DNA of 64,000 bases. Source: Nocardia sp. NBC_00565 (lineage in GTDB: Bacteria; Actinomycetota; Actinomycetes; Mycobacteriales; Mycobacteriaceae). How positions within the stretch are numbered: the stretch's first letter is position 1; every line of letters begins with the position of its first letter. Below, one piece after another: positions 55,121 to 63,981 of the stretch. Made by a program: the position numbers and the translations under genes. Location: NCBI RefSeq assembly GCF_036345915.1, contig NZ_CP107785.1, forward strand, positions 558,001 through 622,000, written 5' to 3'. The notes below the pieces were generated by a model. That model ran no database searches. It was not told the DNA's origin and saw nothing but the letters and a program-made list of their open reading frames with translations.

Positions 55121-56641
55121 GTGGTGGTAGGAGGTTTCGGGCGCTGGGGCGGCGTGATCGTTGTCGCGCTGCTGTGTTTTCTGCTGGTGCCGTCGTCGGT
55201 CGGCGTTGCCGCGCCGGTGGTCGGTCCGGCGGCGGTGGATCGGTTCATGTCCGAATACCTCGCGCGCACGCGGTTGCCGGGGGCTTCGATCGCTATTACA
55301 CACGGGGATCAGGTGGTTTATGCCGCGGGATACGGGCACGATTCCACGGGTGCGGCGATCACCCCGACGACCAGAATGCCGATCGCTTCGGTGAGTAAGT
55401 CCATGACCGCTATGGCGGTCATGCAGTTGGTCGATGCGGGGAAAGTGCAATTGGATGCACCGGTTCACCAGTATCTGACGGACTTTCGGCTGGCCGATTC
55501 ACGCGGTGATCGGATCACGGTGCGGCAGTTGTTGAATCAGACGTCGGGGATGTCGGATACCGCGTTTCCCGATCTGCGGCGGCCGCAGGCGGATTCGTTG
55601 GCCGGTGCGGTCGAGCGACTACGAACGGCTCGGCTGGCCGCTGATCCCGGGACGCGATTCAACTATCACAACCCGAATTATCAGGTGGCGGCTCGGTTGG
55701 TCGAGGTGGTCAGCGGGGAGCCGTTCGCGGATTATCTTCAACGAAATGTATTCGGGCCCATCGGGATGCGGGACAGCATGACGGTGGATACGGCGCGCGA
55801 TGCCGACAATGTGTCGCACGGATACATTCGGGCATACGGCTTTGCCGTACCGGTGCGGGAGCCGGATTGGTTCGTCGGCGGTAGTCACGGCGTGATCACC
55901 ACGGCCGCGGATCTGGCCGGATGGCTGATCACCCAGAACAACGGTGGTAGGGCGCCGGACGGACACCAAGTCGTGTCCGCCGCGGCGGTGGCCGAGATGC
56001 ACACGTCGTCCGGGGTCGGCGACGACGACTACGGAATGGGTTGGTGGCGTGTGCAATCCGATGACGGGGTGCGGATTTCACACAATGGCGACTGGTTCAC
56101 CTACACCGCCCACCAAGTGTTGTTGCCAGACACCGGTTATGGCATCGCGGTGATCGCCGATACCGGCATGTCGCTGGCGGACGATCCGGAGATCATCGCA
56201 CGGGGGTTGATCGAGCTGACCCGGGGCGAGACGCCCGATGTGCACCGCCCATGGGCAATCTACGCCGACTGGGGAATGGCGCTGTTGACGGTCGGCGTGA
56301 TCGGGCTCGGCGGGTTCTGTGTGCTGCGATCGCGGCGTTGGGCAGACCGGCAGTCCAACCGACCCGCATGGTTGATCGTGCTCCGGCAGTTGCCCTATCT
56401 GGCTCCGATCGTGGTCCTGGCCGTGCTACCGCAACTCGCGAGCCTCGTCTTCGGTGGGCGAGCGGGAACCTTCGCCCAGGTGACTTATGTGTGGCTCGCC
56501 CTCGTGGTGTTCTTGTGCGTCGCCGCGGCGGCGGGCCTGAGCGTTCTCCTGGCCCGCGCGGTTCGACTCATTATGTTGCGGCGCAGTCGATTTGGTGGAG
56601 ATGCCCAATCCGAAGAGCCTGTCGCCGAAGTATCGGCCTGA
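55121..56641 (+). CDS. Membrane-anchored beta-lactamase-fold serine hydrolase
   Basis: 506 aa. An N-terminal signal helix (I-V-V-A-L-L-C-F-L-L) leads to a class-C-like domain: S90-V-S-K93, L-L-N-Q-T-S-G-M, Y-H-N-P-N-Y as the Y-x-N motif, and I-S-H-N-G-D as the third motif. The last 120 residues have three membrane helices (MALLTVGVIGLGGFCVL, then YLAPIVVLAVLPQLASLVF and VTYVWLALVVFLCVAAAAG) and a short cytoplasmic tail. This is the extracellular esterase/PBP4*-like type. The start is taken at GTG 55121 behind GGGAGAGAGG; GTG 55097 is possible. Confidence 0.83.
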   Translation: MVVGGFGRWGGVIVVALLCFLLVPSSVGVAAPVVGPAAVDRFMSEYLARTRLPGASIAITHGDQVVYAAGYGHDSTGAAITPTTRMPIASVSKSMTAMAVMQLVDAGKVQLDAPVHQYLTDFRLADSRGDRITVRQLLNQTSGMSDTAFPDLRRPQADSLAGAVERLRTARLAADPGTRFNYHNPNYQVAARLVEVVSGEPFADYLQRNVFGPIGMRDSMTVDTARDADNVSHGYIRAYGFAVPVREPDWFVGGSHGVITTAADLAGWLITQNNGGRAPDGHQVVSAAAVAEMHTSSGVGDDDYGMGWWRVQSDDGVRISHNGDWFTYTAHQVLLPDTGYGIAVIADTGMSLADDPEIIARGLIELTRGETPDVHRPWAIYADWGMALLTVGVIGLGGFCVLRSRRWADRQSNRPAWLIVLRQLPYLAPIVVLAVLPQLASLVFGGRAGTFAQVTYVWLALVVFLCVAAAAGLSVLLARAVRLIMLRRSRFGGDAQSEEPVAEVSA

Positions 56642-56798
56642 GCGCGTCTGACCGGCCTGGACGTCCCGATGGTTCGGGCATCTCGGGAGCGTGATCGTGT
56701 GCACCCCCTTTGTCGAAGCCGCACACCGATTACACGAGGTGCGCAGCTGCGGCAACGGGTGTGGCGATGCGACCGGGGTGTGCGGCGCGCGATCGGCG

Positions 56799-56829
56799 GC
56801 GGCCCGCACATGTGAGATGTGCGGGCCGC
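56799..56829. terminator. 13-bp perfect hairpin between convergent genes
   Basis: GCGGCCCGCACAT and ATGTGCGGGCCGC form a perfect stem over GTGAG. It lies 13 bases after the ECF sigma stop (minus strand) and in the 200-bp gap after the serine hydrolase (plus strand), so it can end transcription from either side. Confidence 0.75.
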
Positions 56830-56841
56830 GTGGTTGGTTGG

Positions 56842-57792
56842 TTAGTCGGCGTTCGGGCCGAGGTACCAGTCGGGGGCGCCTTCGGTGGGGAGGTCGTGCA
56901 GTTTGTCGGGGTTGCGGACGACGTTGATGGCGACGATGCGGCCGTCGTCGATGGTGAAGGAGAAGACGCCGGTGTGGGTGCCGTCGAAGACGACGAGGCC
57001 GGGGGCGCCGTTGACCAGGACCGCGCGGCCCCAGGCGCCCGCCGCGGACGGTGCGTGGTACCAACCGAGCAGCATCTTCGCGATGAGTTCGGCGCCGCGC
57101 ACCGGCTGGCGGATAGCGGGGACCTTGCCGCCGCCGTCGGCGGTGAGACTGACGTTGGCGTCGAGCACGCCGAGCAGTGCGCTGAGATCACCGGAGCGCC
57201 AGGCGACCGCGAAGGCCGAGACGACCTTCTCCTGTTCGTCGGGCGAGGCCGGGAACCGGGGTGTGCCGTCCTCGACGCGCTTGCGGGCGCGGGAGGCGAG
57301 CTGCCGCACGGCCGCGGGGGTGCGGCCGACGACCTCGGCGACCTCGGGGCCGCTCATGCCGAAAACATCCTGCAGTACGAAGGCGGTGCGCTCGGCGGGG
57401 GACAGGGATTCCAGGACGACCAACAGTGCCGTGGTGACGCGCTCGTCCTGGGTGATCCGGTCGGCCGGATCGTCCCAGGTAGTGACCTCCGGCTCCGGAA
57501 GCCATTCGCCGACGTACTGCTCGCGGCGGGCGCGGGCCGAGCCGAGCTGATCGAGGGCGAGGCGGCCGGTCACGGTGGACAGCCAGGCGCGCAGGTTCTC
57601 GATCTTGCCCGCGGTCCCGGCCTCGTGCTGGCGCTGCAGCCGCAGCCAGGCCTCCTGCACCACGTCGTCGGCGTCGGTGAGACTGCCGAGTGTGCTGTAG
57701 GCAAGCCTGCGCAGATACGGCCGGTGCTCCTCGAAACGCCGGGCCAGCTCGGCCTGGTCGATGGGTTCGGGGGAGGGCTGCTCTGCTGTCAC
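56842..57792 (-). CDS. sigJ: ECF sigma factor with SnoaL-like C-terminal domain (ECF41/SigJ type)
   Basis: 316 aa. Region 2 at about 20-90 (Y-L-R-R-L-A-Y-S-T-L-G-S, then D-A-D-D-V-V-Q-E-A-W-L-R), region 4 at about 130-185. A C-terminal SnoaL-like domain of about 120 residues follows, with the motifs W-L-P-E-P, D-G-G-G-K and N-P-D-K-L that mark ECF41-type factors, where the C-terminal domain replaces an anti-sigma factor. Related to SigJ of mycobacteria. The start is GTG 57792. The usual linked carboxymuconolactone-decarboxylase/oxidoreductase gene is absent. Confidence 0.9.
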   Translation of the reverse strand: MTAEQPSPEPIDQAELARRFEEHRPYLRRLAYSTLGSLTDADDVVQEAWLRLQRQHEAGTAGKIENLRAWLSTVTGRLALDQLGSARARREQYVGEWLPEPEVTTWDDPADRITQDERVTTALLVVLESLSPAERTAFVLQDVFGMSGPEVAEVVGRTPAAVRQLASRARKRVEDGTPRFPASPDEQEKVVSAFAVAWRSGDLSALLGVLDANVSLTADGGGKVPAIRQPVRGAELIAKMLLGWYHAPSAAGAWGRAVLVNGAPGLVVFDGTHTGVFSFTIDDGRIVAINVVRNPDKLHDLPTEGAPDWYLGPNAD

Positions 57793-57932
57793 TGATCTCG
57801 CCGTTCGGTCGTACGGCCCCCTCTCGGGGGCGAGTTTATGAGTGCGTCACCATGGAGACGACGCAGGGGTTGGCGAGTGTGACATCTGGGCGGGCGACGG
57901 TGTGCTGGGCGGGCACCCGCTACCCTCGCCGG

Positions 57933-58853
57933 GTGCGAACGGGGACATCGACTGCTGCCGGACTGCTGCTCGGCTTCGCGCTGGATCGGGTCTTCGGTGA
58001 CCCGCGTCGGTGGCATCCGGTGGCCGGATTCGGTTCGGCGGCCGGTGCGTTGGAGCGGGTGACCTATGCCGATCGGCGGTCGGCGGGCGTGGTGCACGAG
58101 GTGCTGCTGGTCGGTGCGGTGACGGTGTTCGGGGTCGGACTGCGGCGCGGCGGCGTGGTGGCTTTCGCGTTGGCGACATGGACGGTGCTCGGCGGGCGGA
58201 GTCTGGCGCGCGCCGGGCGGGAGATGGCCGATCGGCTCGAATCCGGTGATCTGGCGGGGGCTCGGGCGCTACTGCCTTCGCTGTGCGGGCGCGATCCCGA
58301 AGTGCTCGACGCGGACGGATTGGCCAGGGCCGCCTTGGAATCCATTGCCGAGAACACCTCCGACGCCACGGTCGCGCCGCTGGTATGGGGTGCCGTCGCG
58401 GGGACGCCGGGGCTGCTCGGGTACCGCGCGATCAACACGTTGGACGCGATGGTCGGTTATCGCGACGACCGCTACCTGCGTTTCGGCTGGGCCGCCGCCC
58501 GGGTGGACGATCTCGCCAATCTGTTGCCCGCCCGCATCACCGGAATGCTCACCGCCGCCTTGGCTCCCGTAGTGGGCGGGCATCCCGCCGACGCACTGCG
58601 CGCCTGGCGGCGAGACGCGTCCAAACACCCCAGTCCCAATGCGGGCGTCGTCGAGGCGTCCATGGCGGGTGCGCTCGGCGTCCGGCTCGGCGGGCGCACC
58701 CAATACCGCTACGGCACCGAACTGCGCCCCACTCTGGGCGATGGGCCCGCACCTCGAGTAGCGGATCTGCGTCGCGCCGTGCGCATGTCGGAAGCAGTCC
58801 AGTTGGGCGCGGTCGTGACAACCGCACTCTGGTCGATCCTGCGCCGTCGCTGA
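57933..58853 (+). CDS. cobD: Adenosylcobinamide-phosphate synthase
   Basis: 306 aa, CobD/CbiB membrane family. A-L-D-R-V-F-G-D-P-R-R-W-H-P-V near the N-terminus, S-I-A-E-N-T-S-D-A at about 130, and K-H-P-S-P-N-A-G with E-A-S-M-A-G-A-L-G are signature segments. It joins adenosylcobyric acid to the aminopropanol linker in cobalamin synthesis. GTG 57933 is the family N-terminus; the longer open frame overlaps the sigma factor gene. Divergent from sigJ. cobC lies 1.7 kb on. Confidence 0.93.
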   Translation: MRTGTSTAAGLLLGFALDRVFGDPRRWHPVAGFGSAAGALERVTYADRRSAGVVHEVLLVGAVTVFGVGLRRGGVVAFALATWTVLGGRSLARAGREMADRLESGDLAGARALLPSLCGRDPEVLDADGLARAALESIAENTSDATVAPLVWGAVAGTPGLLGYRAINTLDAMVGYRDDRYLRFGWAAARVDDLANLLPARITGMLTAALAPVVGGHPADALRAWRRDASKHPSPNAGVVEASMAGALGVRLGGRTQYRYGTELRPTLGDGPAPRVADLRRAVRMSEAVQLGAVVTTALWSILRRR

Positions 58854-59062
58854 CCCGACGGATCGACCCGGTCCGGGCGTGCGCTTTTCGCAAGAGTGTG
58901 GCCGAAACGGGCTGTTCCAGCATGCGCCAAAAGGGCGATAGTGACGTCACACCGGGGGTCCGAATAACCTCTCGGCGAGCACGATGCGGTGGCCGCGGTG
59001 CCGGAGTCGGTGCCGGCCGAACTGCGGCGCGACGTACGCAGTGTGCTGGCGGATGTATCGGG
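58854..59062. other. Intergenic, nothing recognised
   Basis: 209 bases between the convergent cobD and SURF1 genes. No hairpin with a T-run, no start-supported frame. Confidence 0.4.
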
Positions 59063-59911
59063 TCAGCGGTTGCCGCCGTAGCGGTCGGCGAGGCGTTGCT
59101 CGTTGGTGGAAGTTGGTGCGGGGGTTTCGGTGGGGGTGGGTTTCGGGATGGCCTTTTCTTTGCGGCGTTCGCGGATTTCGGCGTAGACGAAGTAGCCGAG
59201 GCCGAGCGGGGCCATGATGCCGAAGGCGAGCCATTGGAGGCCGTAGGAGAGGTAGGGGCCCGCGTCCAGTTGTGGGAGGGGGGTGGGGGTGAAGACGCCG
59301 GGCTGATTTTCGCTGAGTTGCAGGTAGCCGCCGCGTTCGCCGGTGGGGATGACGGTCAGTGGTTCTTGCAGGACGGCCATTTCCTGGGTGGTGTCCACCG
59401 AATAGACCTGGCGGTAGCCGTCCTGGACCATCGGGTCCTTGCCGGGGGTGACGCCCTCGGACATTCGGATCCGAGCTTCGACCTTCTGCGGTCCAGTGGG
59501 TGGGTCGGGAATCTGCGGTGGGCGCGATCCGTCGACGGCCGCGACCAGGCCACGGTCGACGAGCAGGATGCGGCCGTCATCGAGTTTGAAGGTGGCCAGC
59601 ACCGAATAGCCGGGTGCGCCGTCGAGGTGGCGCAGGCGGACCAGTGCCGTCGAATTCGGCATATAGCTGCCGGTCGCCGTGACCCGACGCCATTCGGTGT
59701 GCGAGTCACCGCTCTGGTCGTCCAGGACGGTGGTGATGTCGATCGGTGCGGCGTCCACCGAATCGGCGATCAGCTGGTTGCGGTGCGAGGTGGTGGTGTT
59801 CTTACCGAGCTGCCACGGTGCGAGCACGGTGAAGCACAGGTAAGCGAAGGCTGCCACCAGTACAGCCAGGATCAGCCAGCTCGGGCGCAGGAGGAACGTC
59901 AGGCGGCGCAT
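59063..59911 (-). CDS. SURF1-family cytochrome oxidase assembly protein
   Basis: 282 aa. N-terminal membrane helix (W-L-I-L-A-V-L-V-A-A-F-A-Y-L-C-F) followed by W-Q-L-G and R-N-Q; a periplasmic domain with G-S-Y-M-P and V-D-R-G-L-V; and a C-terminal helix (Y-L-S-Y-G-L-Q-W-L-A-F-G-I). SURF1 helps insert haem a into cytochrome aa3 oxidase. The C-terminal 45 residues are cytoplasmic, basic and Pro/Thr-rich. The start ATG 59911 overlaps the stop of the upstream phosphatase gene (TGATG). Matches the Rv2234-Rv2235 gene pair. Confidence 0.9.
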   Translation of the reverse strand: MRRLTFLLRPSWLILAVLVAAFAYLCFTVLAPWQLGKNTTTSHRNQLIADSVDAAPIDITTVLDDQSGDSHTEWRRVTATGSYMPNSTALVRLRHLDGAPGYSVLATFKLDDGRILLVDRGLVAAVDGSRPPQIPDPPTGPQKVEARIRMSEGVTPGKDPMVQDGYRQVYSVDTTQEMAVLQEPLTVIPTGERGGYLQLSENQPGVFTPTPLPQLDAGPYLSYGLQWLAFGIMAPLGLGYFVYAEIRERRKEKAIPKPTPTETPAPTSTNEQRLADRYGGNR

Positions 59912-60519
59912 CAGCGGTGTCCGTCGGGGACGGGTTCGGTGAACCGGTCGGTCGTGCCCGGTCCGCCGTCCGCGTCGAGGGTTTGTTCCGCATCGGTAGG
60001 GCGGTCGTGATCGGGGCTATCGGAAGTGGGGCTGCCGTTGCGGGCGGCGAGGGTGGTTCGCACCCAGTCCAACAGACCGGGGATGGCGGCGGCGATCTGA
60101 TCGTGGACCAGTTCGAAGTCGGTGGTGTCGCCGTAGTAGGGATCGGGGACGTCGCGGGTGTCGGCGGCGGGGTCGAAGCTGCGCAGTAGGCGGCGGCGGT
60201 CCGCTGGGATGCCGAGGGTGGCGAGGCGGCGTTCGTGCCCGGAGTCGAGGGCGACGAGGAGGTCGGCGGCGCGGTGGTCGTTGCCGAGCTTCGCGGCGAC
60301 GTGACCGGTCGGGTAGCCGTGGCGGCGAAGGGTCGCGCTGGTGCGGGCGTCGGCGTCCTGCCCGGCGTGCCAGCCGTCGGTGCCGGCGCTGCTGACTCGC
60401 ACGTAGTCGGCGAGCCCCTCGCGGTACAGGTGTACCGCGAACATCTTCTCCGCCATCGGCGATCGACAGATGTTTCCGGTACAGACGAACGACACGTGCA
60501 GCGCACCCACGACAGCCAT
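59911..60519 (-). CDS. ptpA: Low-molecular-weight protein-tyrosine phosphatase
   Basis: 202 aa. Active-site loop C13-T-G-N-I-C-R19-S, general acid D in D-V-P-D-P-Y-Y-G, the LMW-PTP hallmarks. The catalytic fold ends near 160; a 40-residue polar Asp/Pro-rich tail follows that M. tuberculosis PtpA (163 aa) lacks. It dephosphorylates tyrosine on protein substrates. In M. tuberculosis the PtkA kinase gene stands upstream; it is absent here and cobC is divergent instead. The start is taken as ATG 60519; the ribosome site is poor. Confidence 0.9.
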   Translation of the reverse strand: MAVVGALHVSFVCTGNICRSPMAEKMFAVHLYREGLADYVRVSSAGTDGWHAGQDADARTSATLRRHGYPTGHVAAKLGNDHRAADLLVALDSGHERRLATLGIPADRRRLLRSFDPAADTRDVPDPYYGDTTDFELVHDQIAAAIPGLLDWVRTTLAARNGSPTSDSPDHDRPTDAEQTLDADGGPGTTDRFTEPVPDGHR

Positions 60520-60563
60520 TCTGGCCGGTCGCTCCGATGGGCCGCCACGTAGGGTGTTTTCTC

Positions 60564-61601
60564 GTGTCCGAGAAGAGCGTCGATCACGCGAAACTGCGTC
60601 ACCACGGTGACGTCGACGCGCGTCCCGGCATGCTCGATTTCGCGGTGAACGTGCAGGGCAGCGCGCCGCCGGACTGGCTGCGTGACCGACTGGCCGCACG
60701 GCTGGCCGACCTCGGCCGGTATCCGAGCGCGACCGACGAGCTCGCCGCGCGCACGGCGGTCGCGGCTCGACACGGCCGCAGCCCGGCGGAGGTGCTGCTG
60801 CTCGCCGGTGCGGCCGAGGGTTTTGCGATGCTGCCCCGGCTCGCACCGCGACTCGCCGCGGTGCTGCACCCCTCGTTCACCGAGCCCGAGCTGGCGTTGC
60901 GTGAGGCCGGTATTCCGGTGGTCCGGGTCGTGCTCGACCCGCCGTACGCGCTCGACCCGGCGCTGGTGCCCGCCGCGGCCGATCTGGTGGTGCTCGGCAA
61001 CCCGACCAACCCGACCTCGGTCCTACACCCCGTCGACACCATCCGCGCATTGCGCAGACCGGGCCGGATCATCCTGGTCGACGAGGCCTTCGCTGATGCG
61101 GTGGTCGGCGAACCACAATCGCTGGCGGATTCCGCCGCGCCCGACATCCTCGTCCTGCGCAGCCTCACCAAAACCTGGGCCTTGGCGGGGCTGCGCTGCG
61201 GTTACTTCCTCGGCACACTCGAACTGCTGGCCCGACTGAATCACGGTCGCGCGCATTGGCCGCTCGGGACACTGCAACTCGAGGCGATCATCGCGACCGC
61301 CGAGCCGAGTGCGGTCGCCGCGGCGCAGGAGCGAGCGCAGGCGATTGCCGCCGAACGCCGGTCGATGATCGAGCGATTGACCGCACTAGGTGTCCAAGTC
61401 CACGCACCAGCCGATGGACCGTTCCTACTGCTGCGCGTCCCCGACGGCGAACTTCTGCGAAAGCACTTGGCGGACCAGGGAATCGCTGTTCGACGCGCGG
61501 ATACATTTCCTGGGCTCGGTCCCGACTACCTGCGTGTTGCCGTCCGAGGTCCCGCCGAGGTTGATCGGTTGGTTGCCGCTATGCGTGCGGCAGGAGTCTG
61601 A
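60564..61601 (+). CDS. cobC: CobC-like aminotransferase (threonine-phosphate decarboxylase family)
   Basis: 345 aa fold-type I PLP enzyme related to histidinol-phosphate aminotransferase and CobC/CobD(Salmonella). HHGDVDARPGMLDFAVNVQG is the typical N-terminus; L-G-N-P-T-N-P-T-S holds the Asn, V-D-E-A-F-A-D-A the Asp, and R-S-L-T-K-T-W-A-L-A-G-L the PLP lysine. It provides the aminopropanol arm of cobalamin, acting one step before the CobD product is formed. The start is GTG 60564. Equivalent to Rv2231c by neighbourhood. Confidence 0.88.
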   Translation: MSEKSVDHAKLRHHGDVDARPGMLDFAVNVQGSAPPDWLRDRLAARLADLGRYPSATDELAARTAVAARHGRSPAEVLLLAGAAEGFAMLPRLAPRLAAVLHPSFTEPELALREAGIPVVRVVLDPPYALDPALVPAAADLVVLGNPTNPTSVLHPVDTIRALRRPGRIILVDEAFADAVVGEPQSLADSAAPDILVLRSLTKTWALAGLRCGYFLGTLELLARLNHGRAHWPLGTLQLEAIIATAEPSAVAAAQERAQAIAAERRSMIERLTALGVQVHAPADGPFLLLRVPDGELLRKHLADQGIAVRRADTFPGLGPDYLRVAVRGPAEVDRLVAAMRAAGV

Positions 61602-61920
61602 TGTTGGCCCAGATGGGCGGTCGCCGCGCCGAGCGGGTGTGCTTGCCTTCGATTGCGTGGTGCGGCGTCAACGCGCGTTGTGCACCGGCCGGACGTGTGG
61701 CGCGGGCAGAACGTCGAGGTTGGCCGTGGCGTTGGGCGAGCAATGCTCGCTGGTGGGGGCCGGTCACGGTGGGTGGATTCGAAGCGATGTGCCGCGGATT
61801 CGCGGGGTGCGGACCCGATCCGGCCGGGGCGCAGGTCGATTCACGGCCGAGCGTGTGCGGGACGAGTGACTGCGGTGGGGGCGGAAGTGGTCGGGACATG
61901 GATGGAGTGGAGGTAGGCGG
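61602..61920 (+). other. 319-bp stretch, weak ORF only
   Basis: A frame beginning at ATG 61601, overlapping the cobC stop (TGATG), runs to 61927 and would give 108 residues rich in Cys, Gly, Arg and Trp. Its composition does not look like a folded protein, and no homologue family came to mind. Otherwise nothing is seen except the ribosome site of the next gene. If real it would be coupled to cobC. Confidence 0.3.
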
Positions 61921-63039
61921 ATGGTGACGACGTTGGCGGATCTCGTCGGGGTGCTGGACGCGGCTTATCCGCCGAAGTTGGCGGAGGGGTGGGATTCGGT
62001 GGGGTTGGTGTGCGGGGATCCGGGGGACGAGGTGACTCGGGTTCTGTTCGCGGTTGACGCCACTGCGGCTGTGGTCGATGAGGCGATCGATTGGCGGGCA
62101 CAGGCTTTGGTGGTGCATCATCCGTTGCTGTTGCGCGGGGTCGATACCGTTGCCGCCGATACGCCCAAAGGTGCGCTGCTGCATCGGCTTATCCGGTCGG
62201 GGTGTGCGCTGTTCGCGGCGCACACCAACGCGGATTCCGCCGATCCGGGGGTTTCCGATGCGTTGGCCGCGGCGCTCGGGCTAACTGTGACCGGGCCGTT
62301 GGATTCGAAACCACAAGCTGCCGTGGACAATTGGGTGGTACAGGTGCCGCGTTCGCACGCCGATGCGGTGTTGGCGGCGTTGTTCGCGGCCGGTGCCGGC
62401 GGTAGTGGTACTTATCGCGACTGTGCGCTGCGGGTGCCGGGGGTCGGGCAGTTCCGTCCGGTCGCGGGGGCGAATCCGGCGGTCGGTTCGATCGGGGAAC
62501 TGCAGCTGGTCGACGAGGATCGCCTCGAGGTGATCGCGCCGCCCTCGGCGCGGGCGGCGGTGCTGGCGGCACTGCGGGCCGCGCATCCCTACGAAGATCC
62601 CGCCTACCACGTCACCGAGCGGGCGGCGTTGCCGTCGGGACTCGGTATCGGTCGGGTCGGCACGCTGCCGGAACCGGAGTCCTTGCGCGAGTTCACCTCT
62701 CGGGTCGCCGCCGCCCTACCCGCGACGACCTGGGGCGTTCGCGCCGCCGGTGATCCGGACCGGATGATCCGGACCGTCGCCGTTTGTGGCGGCGCGGGCG
62801 ACTCCTATCTGTCCACCGTGGCGCGCCTCGGCGTGGACGCCTACGTCACCTCCGACCTGCGCCATCACCCGGTCGACGAACATCTGCGCAGCGGCGGCCC
62901 CGCCGTGATCGATGCCGCCCACTGGGCAACCGAATTCCCTTGGTGCGCACAGGCGCAGACGGTAGTGCAGACCGCCCTGCCCGACCTTGAAACCCACGTC
63001 TGCACGCTGCGCACCGATCCCTGGACGATCAGCGTATGA
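61921..63039 (+). CDS. NIF3-like dinuclear metal-centre protein
   Basis: 372 aa, the three-part bacterial type with a central PII-like insertion. N-terminal A-E-G-W-D-S-V-G-L, metal motif V-V-H-H-P-L-L, A-A-H-T-N-A-D, and C-terminal G-G-A-G-D-S-Y and V-T-S-D-L-R-H-H with D-A-A-H-W-A-T-E. These His, Asp and Glu bind two metals. Annotated elsewhere as GTP cyclohydrolase I type 2, though the activity is debated. The start is ATG 61921 behind GGAGGTAGGCGG. Order cobC-NIF3 equals Rv2231c-Rv2230c. Confidence 0.92.
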   Translation: MVTTLADLVGVLDAAYPPKLAEGWDSVGLVCGDPGDEVTRVLFAVDATAAVVDEAIDWRAQALVVHHPLLLRGVDTVAADTPKGALLHRLIRSGCALFAAHTNADSADPGVSDALAAALGLTVTGPLDSKPQAAVDNWVVQVPRSHADAVLAALFAAGAGGSGTYRDCALRVPGVGQFRPVAGANPAVGSIGELQLVDEDRLEVIAPPSARAAVLAALRAAHPYEDPAYHVTERAALPSGLGIGRVGTLPEPESLREFTSRVAAALPATTWGVRAAGDPDRMIRTVAVCGGAGDSYLSTVARLGVDAYVTSDLRHHPVDEHLRSGGPAVIDAAHWATEFPWCAQAQTVVQTALPDLETHVCTLRTDPWTISV

Positions 63040-63336
63040 GCACGCACATCGCGCTCGCGCCGATCAACGGCATGTCGTACGGGTGGGCCGTGCCTTCGGT
63101 GCGAGTCGCGCAACCTATGCGTGAGCGGCACATCGTGGACTGAGTGCGCGTTCACACGGCGTTGTGCGGCGCGGGTTATCGACGACCACAGCGCCTTTGG
63201 CCATTGGTGGGACCATATTCGGATCGTGGCGCGATCCGCAGTTGCGGCGGCGTGTTCAGGGCGTGTCGTGATCGGTTCGGGGGAATGCCATTTCGTTTAC
63301 CTGAGTTGACACCCTCGCACGGGGTACAACTACCCC
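63040..63336. other. Intergenic, nothing recognised
   Basis: 297 bases with only short, unconvincing frames. A TTGACA at 63306 lies close before the next gene, but no well-spaced -10 follows it. Confidence 0.4.
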
Positions 63337-63981
63337 ATGAACTTCCCGGTGGACTTCGGGATCGTGCAGATCGGGTTGATGCTGATCATCCTGGTGGCGG
63401 TCGCGTTGCTGATATCGGCGCTCGTGATGGTGCGCAAAGTTGGGCTGCGGGTTTTGATCGGGCGCGGCGCGGGTGGATTAGGGCTGCTCGTCGTCGCCGT
63501 GGTGCTGCTGTGGCTGGTGACGCTCATGCAGACGTTCCTCGGGCTGAGCGGGGAGATCAAGGCTGCGCACGTGGTGGTGAGTCAGGTTGCGGGCCAGGAT
63601 CATCGGCTCGAGGTCGACCTCACGCTCTATGGCGACAAGGACCATCCGGACAAGCACGAGAAGTATCAGGTCGAGGGTGATCTGTGGGTGCTGCAGGCCA
63701 ATATCGTCGAACTGGAGCCCTGGGTGAACGCCCTCGGCTTCCACTCCGGCTACAAGGTGACCCGCCTCTACGGCCAGCGCCTCGACGGTGTGGCCACCAC
63801 CCAGAACCAGATCTTCGTCAACGGCGAAGACCAAGACTTCTTCAACGATATGCGCACCCACAAATGGTGGACCGACCCCTTCGTCCGCTCCGCCTATGGC
63901 AACGCCGTAATCGCCACCCCCGGCACCTACGACGTCTTCATCTCCCGCGACGCCATCAAAACCCGCGCGCCCGGAAGCTGA
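63337..63981 (+). CDS. Membrane protein with extracytoplasmic domain, unknown function
   Basis: 214 aa. Two membrane helices near the N-terminus (IGLMLIILVAVALLISALVM and GLGLLVVAVVLLWLVTLMQ). A domain of about 140 residues follows, with EVDLTLYGDKDHPDKHEKYQ, a D-L-W-V-L-Q-A-N-I-V-E-L-E-P-W segment and a C-terminal Y-D-V-F-I-S-R-D. Homologues occur as hypothetical membrane proteins in several bacterial groups. The start is ATG 63337 without an obvious ribosome site, so a leaderless message is possible. Confidence 0.75.
   Translation: MNFPVDFGIVQIGLMLIILVAVALLISALVMVRKVGLRVLIGRGAGGLGLLVVAVVLLWLVTLMQTFLGLSGEIKAAHVVVSQVAGQDHRLEVDLTLYGDKDHPDKHEKYQVEGDLWVLQANIVELEPWVNALGFHSGYKVTRLYGQRLDGVATTQNQIFVNGEDQDFFNDMRTHKWWTDPFVRSAYGNAVIATPGTYDVFISRDAIKTRAPGS

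Noticed and set aside
63306-63331. TTGACA plus TACAAC as promoter of the last gene
   Set aside because: The spacing is only 13 bp, too short for a standard promoter.
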